DNA of 64,000 nucleotides from Bacillus methanolicus PB1 (GCF_000262755.1 NZ_AFEU01000003.1:496001-560000), one strand, 5' to 3'. Numbered from the stretch's first letter, positions 25,915 through 34,348 are shown. The notes: a model not told the origin generated them from the letters alone. A program made the numbers and translations.

Positions 25915-26688
25915 TTATTCATAATAAATTTTGCTGAGAACATCTTTCCCTCCGGTTACGGAAATAATACTTCCAGTAATAAAACTTGACTTTTCATCTG
26001 CCAGAAAAGATATAACTCTTGCGATATCTTCCCCTGTTCCCGGTCTCCCAACCGGGGTAAAAGAATCAGCAACATTGATCGCGTCCTCGATGTCTTTTTC
26101 CTTCCATTCACCGACTATGTCTCCCGGGCAGACCATATTCGCCGTAATACCGTTGTCAGCTTCTTCGAGAGCAATTGTCTTTGTTAAAGACGTTAGACCG
26201 GTCTTTGCTGCAGCAAATGCCGACCGAAAAATCCAACCAGGAGCTGTTTCTGCACGGTCAAAACCGATGGTAATGATTCTTCCCCATTTGTTTCCCCTCA
26301 TTTTAGGTATAATAAATTTCGATAAATAAAATACTGCGCTTAAATTTCCATGAATTAAATGGTCCCATTCCTCGAATGAATATTCCGTCAATTTCTTCCG
26401 TTCATGTATGTACGGACCTGCATTATGGATGAGAATATCCACACTGTCAAACACCTTAAAAGCTTCAATAATTAAGTTTTCACATTCATCCCTTTTTGAA
26501 ATGTCTCCCTTAAGCGTAATGTTTTTCGTCCCGTACGTTTCAGTCAATTGTCTCGCTAATGCAACGGCCCGTTCCTCGCTTGTCCGGTAGTTAATAATTA
26601 AATTAACCCCTTTTTCAGCCAGTTCTGCTGCTGTCCGTCTTCCAATCCCGGAAGCTCCTCCCGTTATTAAAGCAGTTTTTCCTTTCAC
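25915..26688 (-). CDS. Atypical short-chain dehydrogenase/reductase
   Basis: 257 residues with a normal SDR nucleotide-binding start, KTALITGGASGIGRR, the DILIHNAGPY (NAG) motif and a C-terminal SSFITGSIISVTGG. The catalytic site is unusual: the expected YxxxK reads FAAAK (RSAFAAAKTGL), and the usual serine region reads RIITIGFDRAE. So the tyrosine is Phe and the serine is not obvious. It may be a non-catalytic or differently acting SDR, or use another residue. Start ATG 26688; convergent with the MATE gene. Confidence 0.85.
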   Translation of the reverse strand: MKGKTALITGGASGIGRRTAAELAEKGVNLIINYRTSEERAVALARQLTETYGTKNITLKGDISKRDECENLIIEAFKVFDSVDILIHNAGPYIHERKKLTEYSFEEWDHLIHGNLSAVFYLSKFIIPKMRGNKWGRIITIGFDRAETAPGWIFRSAFAAAKTGLTSLTKTIALEEADNGITANMVCPGDIVGEWKEKDIEDAINVADSFTPVGRPGTGEDIARVISFLADEKSSFITGSIISVTGGKDVLSKIYYE

Positions 26689-26851
26689 AAAGATACCCCG
26701 CTCTATTTTTATTTTTCCTTACCCCTACTATATGAAATTTCCAGACCTATTTGCAAATAATAAGAAGTTCGCTTAACGGTCAGGCTTTTTCGTGCATAAA
26801 TTAAAGAAAAAAGGAATGTATACGGCAAACGATTGTTTTGAAAGGGTGAAA

Positions 26852-27337
26852 ATGATGTTTCCCTGGAATCTATTTCCATTCAACAAAGAAATGAAAAATT
26901 TAATGCAGCAAATGAAGCCTGAAGAAATTGAAAAATATATTAAAGATATGATGAGTAAGATGCTGCCGCAAAATATGCAGGGAATGGTTAATCCTTCTGA
27001 TTTCCTCAATAACCTTCATACAGGAGATGGATTTGCAAATGCTTCTACAAATACGGATCAGCTCCGATCGTCTGTATTTGAAACCCATGATCATATTTAT
27101 GTAAGGATCCAAATAAAAGAAGAAGATTGGCTGAAGAAAATGAGGCTGTATCATACTTCCAATCAAATAATTATTGAGCATATTCCGAATTCAAATGACA
27201 AGCACACATTAACATTGCCTGCACTCGTAAAAAAGAAAGGGGCTACTGCAAGCCATAAAGACGGCATGTTAGAAATAAAAATACCTAAAAGTATCGACAT
27301 GCAGTTTTCAGAAATTGATATCAAAAATTTTCATTAA
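26852..27337 (+). CDS. Hsp20/alpha-crystallin-like protein, spore-coat type
   Basis: 161 residues. The N-terminal part is polar and methionine rich (MMFPWNLFPFNKEMKNLMQQ...). The C-terminal part, about residues 70-155, has the short beta-strand layout of the alpha-crystallin domain (HIYVRIQIKEEDW, QIIIEHI, HTLTLPALVKKKGATASH, DGMLEIKIPK). Bacillus relatives include the coat-associated CotP/GerT proteins. ATG 26852 follows GAAAGGGTGAAA; the frame extends upstream to 26792 without a ribosome site. I infer a spore role only from family resemblance. Confidence 0.65.
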   Translation: MMFPWNLFPFNKEMKNLMQQMKPEEIEKYIKDMMSKMLPQNMQGMVNPSDFLNNLHTGDGFANASTNTDQLRSSVFETHDHIYVRIQIKEEDWLKKMRLYHTSNQIIIEHIPNSNDKHTLTLPALVKKKGATASHKDGMLEIKIPKSIDMQFSEIDIKNFH

Positions 27338-27347
27338 AAGTCATTAT

Positions 27348-27384
27348 AAAAAGAACAGCCGGTGAATCATGGCTGTTCTTCAAA
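27348..27384. terminator. Bidirectional terminator
   Basis: AAGAACAGCC / GGCTGTTCTT stem (27351-27360 with 27371-27380) between the convergent Hsp20-like and CAP genes. Confidence 0.85.
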
Positions 27385-27390
27385 GAATTA

Positions 27391-28098
27391 TTATTTTCCG
27401 ATAAACATTTGAGTCCAGTAGTTGCCGTTTGCAACATAGCCTACTCCGATGTGTGTAAAGCTTGAGTTAAGGATATTTCTGCGGTGGCCGTCACTGTTCA
27501 TCCAAGCTTGTACTACTTCTTCAGGTGAACGTTGACCCATTGCAATGTTTTCGCCTGCAGTACGATATGTGATACCGAATTTCTTCATCATATCAAATGG
27601 AGAACCGTAAGTTGGGCTATTGTGGCTAAAGTAGCCTTTTGCCTGCATGTCTCTTGATTTTTCGCGGGCCACTTTGCTCAATTGTCCATCAATTTTTAAT
27701 GCTGGAATACCATATTTTGCACGTTCTTTGTTTGTAAGCTCTACAACTTTTTGTTCAAAAGCACTTAATTGAGAAGTTGCAGGTGTTGCTTGTTTTTGTG
27801 CAGGTTGTTGTGCTGGTGCTTTTGCAGGCTGTTGAGTTTGACCAGCCGGCTGTTGCACTTTGGCAGGCTGTTGCTGTAACGGCTTGTTTTCTGGTGCATT
27901 CCATTGAATGTTGTAGTTCTGAAGGTATTTTTGAAGAATTGCGTTTAATTGCTCATTATTGAGATTACCAGTTTGATAAAAAACTTTTGATTGAACTGGT
28001 GTTGGGCAATTTGATGCGGCATCCGCCTTATTTGCTGCCGGATTTGACATTAATAATGCTGCTGCAGCTGCTACTGAAAAGATCATTTTTTTCTTCAT
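27391..28098 (-). CDS. Secreted CAP/SCP-domain protein (YkwD-like)
   Basis: 235 residues. A Sec signal peptide (MKKKMIFSVAAAAALLMSNP, cleavage near ADAA) is followed by a Gln/Pro/Ala-rich linker (QQQPAKVQQPAGQTQQPAKA type). The C-terminal CAP domain, about residues 110-235, has FEQKVVELTNKERAKYGIPAL, YFSHNSPTYGSPFDMM, AGENIAMGQRSPEEVVQAWM and HRRNILNSSFTHIGVG. Bacillus YkwD relatives are extracellular and of unknown activity. Start ATG 28098 after GGGAGGATTTCATAG. The upstream gap 28099-28458 is AT rich and holds no gene I can see. Confidence 0.9.
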   Translation of the reverse strand: MKKKMIFSVAAAAALLMSNPAANKADAASNCPTPVQSKVFYQTGNLNNEQLNAILQKYLQNYNIQWNAPENKPLQQQPAKVQQPAGQTQQPAKAPAQQPAQKQATPATSQLSAFEQKVVELTNKERAKYGIPALKIDGQLSKVAREKSRDMQAKGYFSHNSPTYGSPFDMMKKFGITYRTAGENIAMGQRSPEEVVQAWMNSDGHRRNILNSSFTHIGVGYVANGNYWTQMFIGK

Positions 28099-28458
28099 CT
28101 ATGAAATCCTCCCTGTTGTTTGTTTTCTGGTGTTGTTTAACTTGCAAATTCATCTTAACATACGATTTTTGTAATAATAGAGGGAGAAATTAACATTTTC
28201 ATAGTTTCGGAAGCAGTTTTGGAAAAATACAATAAAATAATTATTATAATTAACGCTGTAACCTTTATGAATAAAAGGTTTTTTAAAAATGTCGGCGAAT
28301 CTTCATTCAGTGGATCAAATTTCTACTATTGGAAAAGCTTTATCTTTGTTGCCAAACATATACTAATAGATTTGTGTTGACAAGTTTTTGAAAAGAAGAT
28401 TTGTTTTACATTTGTTACGTTCATTTTACAAAAGTGAAAATGAAATTAATATAATTAA

Positions 28459-28492
28459 TAAAACCTCCACATATTTAGAGCGGAGGTCTTTT
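28459..28492 (-). terminator. Terminator downstream of yvrJ-like gene
   Basis: ACCTCC/GGAGGT hairpin (28463-28468 with 28482-28487) with A/T-rich flanks; on the minus strand it ends in TTTTATT. Confidence 0.6.
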
Positions 28493-28613
28493 AAATGAAT
28501 AAATTCCAAAAGGTGCGGCTGCCCGCCTTATCGCAATCAGCCATCTATTCATGGTGAATAAAGTAAATTTCATGTATATTTGGATTTTTTCTCCTGGAGA
28601 CGATTTTGTCGAT

Positions 28614-28757
28614 TCATTGGCTTTCATGCAATCGGTCAGGCAGGCTTTGAATCGATTGGATGACAACGTCGAGCTTTGCTTCAATCCTGTGAAGCAAGTA
28701 CAAAGTGACAACAATCGGAAAGCCGACATCACTTATGAATGGAATGACCTGTTCCAT
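28614..28757 (-). CDS. yvrJ: YvrJ family small membrane protein
   Basis: 47 residues: MEQVIPFISDVGFPIVVTLY then LLHRIEAKLDVVIQSIQSLP and a short tail. This is the YvrJ pattern of one transmembrane helix with an amphipathic tail. ATG 28757 follows AAAGGAGAAGGTACG. It is third of three short genes on the minus strand, after DUF1659 and DUF2922 proteins, a recurrent cassette in bacilli. Function unknown. Confidence 0.85.
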   Translation of the reverse strand: MEQVIPFISDVGFPIVVTLYLLHRIEAKLDVVIQSIQSLPDRLHESQ

Positions 28758-28781
28758 CGTACCTTCTCCTTTCTTTTTTAG

Positions 28782-28820
28782 ACAAAAAGCCGGATTCTGG
28801 CATGAATCCGGCTCTTTTGT
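28782..28820 (-). terminator. Terminator between DUF2922 and yvrJ
   Basis: AAAAGCCGGATTC / GAATCCGGCTCTTTT hairpin, immediately downstream of the DUF2922 gene. Confidence 0.85.
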
Positions 28821-28823
28821 CTA

Positions 28824-29042
28824 TTAAGAGATTTCATACTCGGTTACATTTCGTTCAATGACTCTTGCCCCCTTAATGGCTGACAAGCTGCCGTTCGTTG
28901 ATACAAATATGTTTGACGCGATAATTTGTGCCATCGACTGTTTGACTGTATTCGAATTAACCGGTTCTTTCGGATTGTCAATGGACAAACGTGCGTTTTT
29001 TCCAGTATCTGTTACAAATTCAAGCTCCAGTATTTTTGCCAT
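28824..29042 (-). CDS. DUF2922 family protein
   Basis: 72 residues: MAKILELEFVTDTGKNARLS, then IDNPKEPVNSNTVKQSMAQI and an acidic VTEYEIS tail, matching the compact DUF2922 family. Function unknown; nearly always encoded beside a DUF1659 protein. ATG 29042 lies just after GGGGGTGGCAAGA; a GTG three codons upstream is possible. Confidence 0.85.
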   Translation of the reverse strand: MAKILELEFVTDTGKNARLSIDNPKEPVNSNTVKQSMAQIIASNIFVSTNGSLSAIKGARVIERNVTEYEIS

Positions 29043-29077
29043 TCTTGCCACCCCCTTTTCATGTTATTTTTTTCAAA

Positions 29078-29296
29078 TTAACCGATGATTTGAGAACTGT
29101 CGCTCCGTTCCACCCCGCTTAGCAGATCGGCGCTAAGTGCCGCGATTGCTTGAGCAGCCTGATGAAGCTGGTCAGCCGTTGCCGATTTTGTAATATTGCT
29201 AAATGTTTTTGTTTTAAGAATCGGCTTGCCTTTCTCATCAATACCGGTTTCAAAAATAAGCCGAAGCCTTGACTCCGTCAATATTTCCTGTGCCAT
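29078..29296 (-). CDS. DUF1659 family protein
   Basis: 72 residues beginning MAQEILTESRLRLIFETGID and continuing through KTKTFSNITKSATADQLHQA to a conserved hydrophobic helix. First gene of the DUF1659-DUF2922-yvrJ cassette; 35 bases separate it from DUF2922. ATG 29296 follows AAAGGAGGTGAATGGG. No biochemical role is known for this family. Confidence 0.85.
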   Translation of the reverse strand: MAQEILTESRLRLIFETGIDEKGKPILKTKTFSNITKSATADQLHQAAQAIAALSADLLSGVERSDSSQIIG

Positions 29297-29394
29297 CCCA
29301 TTCACCTCCTTTCAAACTTTATATATAATAGGAAGAAGGTGAAAGGACATGGTGATGTCTAGCAAATTTGAAAAACTATGAAACAAAGGCTCTC

Positions 29395-29708
29395 TTATCT
29401 GAATAAACATTCATATATTCGGATAACGGCTCATTTTTCATATAAAAGCCATTTCTCGGAATGAGGACTCTTATTTCGAAACGATGGCTCATATTTCATA
29501 TAAAAGCTCATTTTTCGAAATAAGGGCTCAAAAATCCAAATAACGGCTCATATTTTCTTATGAAAGCTCATATATCGAAATGACGGCTCAAATATAAAAA
29601 TAAAGGCTCATATATCGTAACGACGGCTCAAATATGAAAATAAAGGCTCATTTATCAAAATGACTGCTCATAAAATCAAATAACGGCCCATTTATCAAAA
29701 TAAAAGCT
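29395..29708. repeat. Long tandem array, 20-bp period (family A)
   Basis: About fifteen degenerate head-to-tail units of CTCATATATCGAAATAACGG type, for example CTCATTTTTCGAAATAAGGG, CTCATATATCGAAATGACGG and CTCATATATCGTAACGACGG. Alternate units resemble each other more than neighbours in places (CTCAAATATAAAAATAAAGG and CTCAAATATGAAAATAAAGG), hinting at a 40-bp higher-order repeat. It fills the gap between the DUF1659 start and the broken HTH gene, whose stop codon falls inside it. Confidence 0.9.
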
Positions 29709-30045
29709 CATAACCTTCCCGTGAACATAATCCGGAGCCGGTTAGGCCTTCTTTAACTATTTCAAAGTACTCCTCATCCAACATTTTATTGCAAATCCCC
29801 CAATAATAGCCGAAAACGTTTTTAATCCTTGTCTTTTTCAGTTTAATATTCCGTACCAACTGCTTAAACGCTTTTACTGCCAATTCAAGCTTGTCCTCTT
29901 CTTTGTAATAAGAAAGCCATCGAGTGCTCACTCGAACAACTTTGTAAAATTCCTCGATCGTCCAGGCATCATCATAGAAACATTTCACAAGGTTTGTAAA
30001 AGCAGATGGGATTTTATTACTGACGAATGAAGAGTTTAGCGCCAT
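29695..30045 (-). pseudogene. C-terminal part of a frameshifted HTH protein
   Basis: 116 codons, MALNSSFVSNKIPSAFTNLV then KCFYDDAWTIEEFYKVVRVS and a C-terminal NVFGYYWGICNKMLDEEYFE. This matches the C-terminal half of a roughly 300-residue helix-turn-helix protein common in Bacillus, whose N-terminal half is the upstream frame at 30053-30517. The two are one base out of register at a run of seven A residues. The stop codon lies in the tandem array. Whether it is translated separately is doubtful: no ribosome site precedes the ATG. Confidence 0.6.
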
Positions 30046-30052
30046 TTTACGT

Positions 30053-30517
30053 TTATTTTTTTAGATTGATAGTTTCATTCTTTGATGGTTTCTTATTTGG
30101 TACTTCAATTGATTCCGCATCTGCTGCATCATTTAAAATAGATGACGCGTCTTGCTTTGTCGGGTATTTTTGAAAGACATAAATGCTGTGGGCTTGTCTG
30201 CCATTTTGGGATTGAGTATGAATAACATGAATTAAGCCAAACTTTTTCGCTTTTCTTAACATACGTTCAAAAGTGGAACGGCTAATGCCGCCCATTTCAG
30301 AATGTTGATGGGTTGCAGATACAATCGTTTGAATTTTCGCATTGCAAACCCCTGGAATCTTTGCAGAAAAACGTACAAGCCTTTTTAGTGCGATCGTTTC
30401 ACTTTTCGTAAACTGATCTTTCAAATCTGTCATCCACTGTTCAAAATGATTATTGAAATCCTTCAAATCACGAAACTGCGATAGATCTTTAAAATTTTCA
30501 ATTCTCCCCGACTGCAT
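30053..30517 (-). pseudogene. N-terminal part of a frameshifted HTH protein
   Basis: 154 codons with a winged-helix-like segment (SKAPGVCNAKIQTIVSATH-type region, then GGISRSTFERMLRKAKKFGL) preceded by QFTKSETIALKRLVRFSAKI. Related full-length Bacillus proteins run to about 300 residues as one chain. Here translation stops at TINLKK, where the minus strand has CTA followed by six more A and TAA; adding one A would continue into the downstream frame. So it is a one-base deletion, a phase-variable tract or a sequence error. ATG 30517 follows AAGGGGC. Confidence 0.65.
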
Positions 30518-30642
30518 GAAAAATGCCCCTTTCTTTTTGGGGCATACACTTTCAATTTAATTGTTGTTTTTGCTGCCCCAACTTCTTTCCACTCGTTATA
30601 TATAAAGAAAGAAGGCAAAAGGACATGGCCATGACCAATAAA

Positions 30643-30683
30643 CTTCAAAAAAAAAAAAAAAAACGGCCATGTCGGCCGCTTTC
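30643..30683 (-). terminator. Terminator with a 17-T tract
   Basis: Minus-strand hairpin CGGCCGACATGGCCG followed by an uninterrupted run of 17 T, directly after the FixH-like gene. Confidence 0.85.
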
Positions 30684-30686
30684 CAG

Positions 30687-31157
30687 TTAATGATTATGAC
30701 TTTCGCCATTTTCCGTACCATGTTCCATTTCCATCGAATGATTTGAATCTTCCTCCGGTTCGCTGGGCCGTCCGACGACAAATTCAGCTTTCGGCATATT
30801 ATGCATGTTTCTCGCTGTCACATGGGAAACAATATAATATGTTCCTTCCCTGTCAAAACTTTTTTCAAGACGGTAAATGCCGTTTTCAGCATGTTTTACT
30901 TCGATTTTTTCATGATTTTTATCATGAGCCCGCCAAATTTCAAATTTCACATCATCTGCATCGGTTACTTCTTCATCTCCGTATGTTACTTTTGCTTCAA
31001 AAGTAACGGGCTCATTTACATTTGCCTTTTCAGGATTTACTGAAAGTTTGACATCCAAAAATTGAGGCTCTTCTTCCGTTTTTTTCTGATTGTTGTTTGA
31101 ACATCCGGCTAAAATAAATGCAAATACAATTGAAAAGATTAGCACCGCTTTTTTCAT
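30687..31157 (-). CDS. FixH/YtkA-like lipoprotein
   Basis: 156 residues. A lipoprotein signal (VLIFSIVFAFILAGCSNNN, lipobox LAGC) precedes a single immunoglobulin-like beta domain: LDVKLSVNPEKANVNEPVTF, GDEEVTDADDVKFEIW, and a C-terminal YRLEKSFDREGTYYIVSHVT. The tail is His/Met rich (HSMEMEHGTENGESHNH), suggesting metal binding, perhaps copper. YtkA/FixH relatives are linked to cytochrome oxidase or copper handling. It lies 34 bases after the histidine kinase gene and probably belongs to the same operon. Confidence 0.7.
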   Translation of the reverse strand: MKKAVLIFSIVFAFILAGCSNNNQKKTEEEPQFLDVKLSVNPEKANVNEPVTFEAKVTYGDEEVTDADDVKFEIWRAHDKNHEKIEVKHAENGIYRLEKSFDREGTYYIVSHVTARNMHNMPKAEFVVGRPSEPEEDSNHSMEMEHGTENGESHNH

Positions 31158-31191
31158 CGTCAAATCCCTACTTTCGCAAATTTTTATGAGT

Positions 31192-32595
31192 TTATATCTT
31201 TAAGGAAGGCAGCACAATTGCGACAGTCGTGCCTTTCCCGATATCACTTGTAATTGTCAGTTTTCCATTATGGAGATGAACGAGTTTCTCTACGATTGCA
31301 AGCCCGAGTCCGGTTCCGCCATCATTCCGCGACCTTCCTTTATTCACACGATAAAACCGCTGTGTTACTTTCTTCAAATCCTCCGGAGGGATTCCTGTCC
31401 CCGTATCGGCTATTTCCAATTTGCAGCCTTCGGGATCAGCCATTAATGAAACGGAAATAGTCCCTCCTTTCTCTGTATAGCAGATCGAGTTATCGATTAA
31501 ATTTTGAACAATTTGTTCCATTCTCTCTGCGTCGCCGTTTATGATGAGATCCGGATCAAGATTAGTATGTAATTGAATTCCTTTTTCCTTTAAAATCGGC
31601 AAATATTTTTGGATGGCGTCTTCGATAACTTGTGCAAGCGGAATCGGCAATTTATTAAGCTTATATTCTTCGGCATCCAGTTTGGAAAGATCCAATAAAT
31701 CATACACAAGGCGTTCCATTCTGCCTGCTTCCCGATGGATGAGCTGCAGATACTTATTCATTTCTTCCTCATTCTTAACAATTCCTGATACAATCGCTTC
31801 ACTGTATCCCTTAACGTAGCTGATTGGAGTACGCAGCTCATGTGAAACATTGGCGATAAATTCTTTTTTTCGCTCATCCTCTTTCTGAATCGAGGCTGAC
31901 ATATGATTAAATGCATTGGCAAGCTGCCCGACTTCATCATTGGACTGAAGATGAATTCTTGCGGAATAATCCCCCTGTGACACTCTGTTGGCCGCTTCTT
32001 TCATTTCGATTAACGGTCTTGTCAATCTTCCAATCCATTTCGTTCCTAACAGGACAGCAACCAGGGCAAATACCGACCCCGCAATGATCCAAACAAAAAC
32101 AAAATCATTCGTCAGCTCTGATATTTTTGCCAGTGGCACATATAAATAAATAATTCCTTCAAGCCGGTTTTGATCAATTAGCGGGATGATCACTGCAAGT
32201 ATCTTCCTGTCAAATCTTTCCTCATAACCGGACTTTTTAACAGGTTTCCCTTTTAAAAGCTGTTCCCGCTCTTCCTCCCCTATAAGTGTTTGATAATCGA
32301 TTTCAAACGGAAGACACGCGCTCAGCTCTCTCGGATTGTTAACGACTAACACTTCATAATTTGTTTTCGTGCTATACCATTCAATTTTCTCGATTAATTG
32401 TTCCGGCAACGGTCCGCCCTTATAGTCGAGAGCAAGCCGCTTCCCTTCTTCCACAAGAGACTTCTCCACGTTGTCAACATAAAGCCGTTCGTAAAAAAAG
32501 TAGGATAAAAAATAGGAATAAAAAATCGTAATGAGAATGGCCGCCGTAATTGTAAACCATAGTTTTTTAACAAGACTTCCGTTAAAAAACCTCAT
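31192..32595 (-). CDS. Sensor histidine kinase
   Basis: 467 residues: TM1 at about 12-34, an extracytoplasmic sensor of about 130 residues, TM2 at about 167-188, a HAMP linker, then HisKA with phosphoacceptor H252 in NVSHELRTPISYVKG and HATPase_c with IVQNLIDNSICY, DTGTGIPPEDL and GGTGLGLAIVEKL. It is the partner of the response regulator immediately upstream; their frames overlap by four bases (ATGA). The stimulus is unknown; the flanking propeller and FixH-like lipoproteins suggest an envelope, redox or metal signal. Confidence 0.95.
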   Translation of the reverse strand: MRFFNGSLVKKLWFTITAAILITIFYSYFLSYFFYERLYVDNVEKSLVEEGKRLALDYKGGPLPEQLIEKIEWYSTKTNYEVLVVNNPRELSACLPFEIDYQTLIGEEEREQLLKGKPVKKSGYEERFDRKILAVIIPLIDQNRLEGIIYLYVPLAKISELTNDFVFVWIIAGSVFALVAVLLGTKWIGRLTRPLIEMKEAANRVSQGDYSARIHLQSNDEVGQLANAFNHMSASIQKEDERKKEFIANVSHELRTPISYVKGYSEAIVSGIVKNEEEMNKYLQLIHREAGRMERLVYDLLDLSKLDAEEYKLNKLPIPLAQVIEDAIQKYLPILKEKGIQLHTNLDPDLIINGDAERMEQIVQNLIDNSICYTEKGGTISVSLMADPEGCKLEIADTGTGIPPEDLKKVTQRFYRVNKGRSRNDGGTGLGLAIVEKLVHLHNGKLTITSDIGKGTTVAIVLPSLKI

Positions 32596-33272
32596 TTGCC
32601 GGGCACCTCAAATTTATATCCAATCCCCCAGACCGTTTGAATACAATCGGGTGCACCAAGTTTCATTCTTAATGTTTTAATATGAGTATCAACGGTTCTT
32701 AAACTTCCTTCGTATTCAATGCCCCATACATGTTCAAGCAATTGTTCCCTGCAAAATGCCTGTGACGGATGAGAGCATAAGAACAACAACAATTCATACT
32801 CTTTTAAAGTTAATGGTACATCTTTTCCGGATGCTGTCACACGCCTGGCTTTTTTATCAATTGTAATCGGGCCTATCGTCATTTTTTCCTGTTCACTCAT
32901 GACATTTCCGGCTCTCCGAATAACTGCTTGGATTCTCGCAATCAATTCTCCGGGGCTGAACGGCTTGACAATATAATCATCCCCGCCAAGCTGCAATGCT
33001 TTTACTTTATCCCATTCTTCCCCTTTGGCTGATAAAAATATAATTGGTACGTAAGAGTATTCTCTTATTTTTTCACAAACTTGAAAGCCGTCTTCATCAG
33101 TCATCATAATATCGAGGATAACGAGATCAGGTGAAAACGTTTTGACAGCTTGAAGCCCTTCCGTCCCGTTTGATGCTTCTATACAGCGAAAGCCAGAATT
33201 TTCAAGGTACATATGAAGCAAATTTCTCATATCAACTTCGTCGTCAATCACTAATATGCGAATGTTGCTCAT
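32592..33272 (-). CDS. OmpR/PhoB-family response regulator
   Basis: 226 residues. The receiver has the acidic pair D10-D11, phosphoacceptor D54 in LVILDIMMTDED and the KPFSPGELIARI lysine. The C-terminal winged helix (trans_reg_C) contains PLTLKEYELLLFL and TVDTHIKTLRMKLG. It overlaps the propeller gene upstream and the kinase gene downstream by four bases each, so the three are translationally coupled. Confidence 0.95.
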   Translation of the reverse strand: MSNIRILVIDDEVDMRNLLHMYLENSGFRCIEASNGTEGLQAVKTFSPDLVILDIMMTDEDGFQVCEKIREYSYVPIIFLSAKGEEWDKVKALQLGGDDYIVKPFSPGELIARIQAVIRRAGNVMSEQEKMTIGPITIDKKARRVTASGKDVPLTLKEYELLLFLCSHPSQAFCREQLLEHVWGIEYEGSLRTVDTHIKTLRMKLGAPDCIQTVWGIGYKFEVPGK

Positions 33273-34252
33273 TGTCCGTGTCTCTCCCTCAAAATCAGTG
33301 TGAACGGCCCTTTCCCTACTTTTATTGTTTCCTTAATCGTTAAATTGTCTTTATCTACGATATGAATATCATTGCTGTCATAGCCTGCGATTAAAAGGTC
33401 ATCCTTAAAAGTTTCCATTACAAATGGATTTGCACCGACTTTTATTTGCTTTTCTAAATGGCCTTTCGCATTCATTTTATAAAGTGTATTTGTTCCATGG
33501 CTCAACACATATGTGAAATCATCAACTTCCAGAAAATTCACAGGCATCAACGGGGCGTGAATCGTTCTTAACAGCCTTCCCGTATGCACATTGTATATAT
33601 ATATATTTTTTTCGGTTTGAGAACCTTCGCCATGTCCGCCAATCCAGATTTCATCCTTTTCTTCCCTTAGCAAAGCCCCGACAGCGGCTGAGGGATGAAT
33701 CGGAAAATGCTCGCTGACGCTTGTTTTATGTAAATCGATGACCGTTAAGTCCTTATGGTTGAAGCTGATAACATAAAGCTTTTGTTCTTTTGCTCCCTCT
33801 ATGGTTGTTAAAGGGCTTTTACTAACTCGAACCGATTTTTTCTCTTCTCCGTCAAGAGTAAAAAATCTGACGGCATCTTGATTTTGATCTGCAAACGCAA
33901 TTTCTTTTCCATTTTTTAAAACTTTTGCGGCAACAATTCCTTCACCTGTTTCCCATTGGTTGATTAATTTCCCTTTCGACAAGGAATAAAGATCGACTGT
34001 ATCGCTTTGTTTGCCATATAGGAGCAGTGTATCACCATCAGGTAAGATGACTCCGCCAATATAAGGCTTTTCCATCTTCCACCGCTCAATTTCTTTATTA
34101 GAAAATAGATCAATAAACGAAATTGAATTGTCTTTGATGTTGACGCTTACCAATAGTGACACATCTTTCGGAACCTTCTGAAAGGAATTGTCCGAACACG
34201 AAGTTAGTATACATAACATTATTACGATTGCCACTTGAAACAGTAATTTCAT
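33269..34252 (-). CDS. YncE-like beta-propeller lipoprotein
   Basis: 327 residues with a lipoprotein signal (AIVIMLCILTSCSDNS) and repeated WD/YVTN-type blades of about 40 residues: LLVSVNIKDNSISFIDLFSN, GGVILPDGDTLLLYGK, LYVISFNHKDLTVIDLH and LLIAGYDSNDIHIVDKDN. YVTN propellers are extracytoplasmic binding scaffolds. It is first in a four-gene set propeller-regulator-kinase-FixH-like, so it may act as the sensor's ligand-binding accessory. Start ATG 34252 is chosen after GGTGAAATAT; GTG 34261 is possible. Confidence 0.75.
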   Translation of the reverse strand: MKLLFQVAIVIMLCILTSCSDNSFQKVPKDVSLLVSVNIKDNSISFIDLFSNKEIERWKMEKPYIGGVILPDGDTLLLYGKQSDTVDLYSLSKGKLINQWETGEGIVAAKVLKNGKEIAFADQNQDAVRFFTLDGEEKKSVRVSKSPLTTIEGAKEQKLYVISFNHKDLTVIDLHKTSVSEHFPIHPSAAVGALLREEKDEIWIGGHGEGSQTEKNIYIYNVHTGRLLRTIHAPLMPVNFLEVDDFTYVLSHGTNTLYKMNAKGHLEKQIKVGANPFVMETFKDDLLIAGYDSNDIHIVDKDNLTIKETIKVGKGPFTLILRERHGQ

Positions 34253-34348
34253 ATATTTCACCGGTCATCATTCATATTCTTGTCTCATTATATAGGATTT
34301 TTGTGTTAAAACTGTGAAATCTCTTTGAATCTTTTTCATTAATATATG

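Noticed and set aside
29395-29708. CRISPR array
   Set aside because: Units of about 20 bp abut directly and all are degenerate copies of one sequence; there are no unique spacers and no cas genes.
30463-30648. Short frame overlapping the HTH gene upstream region
   Set aside because: Extends through intergenic DNA without a ribosome site and has no recognisable product.
29395-30700. Prophage or integrative element
   Set aside because: No integrase, structural or lysis genes; small genes here belong to chromosomal Bacillus families.
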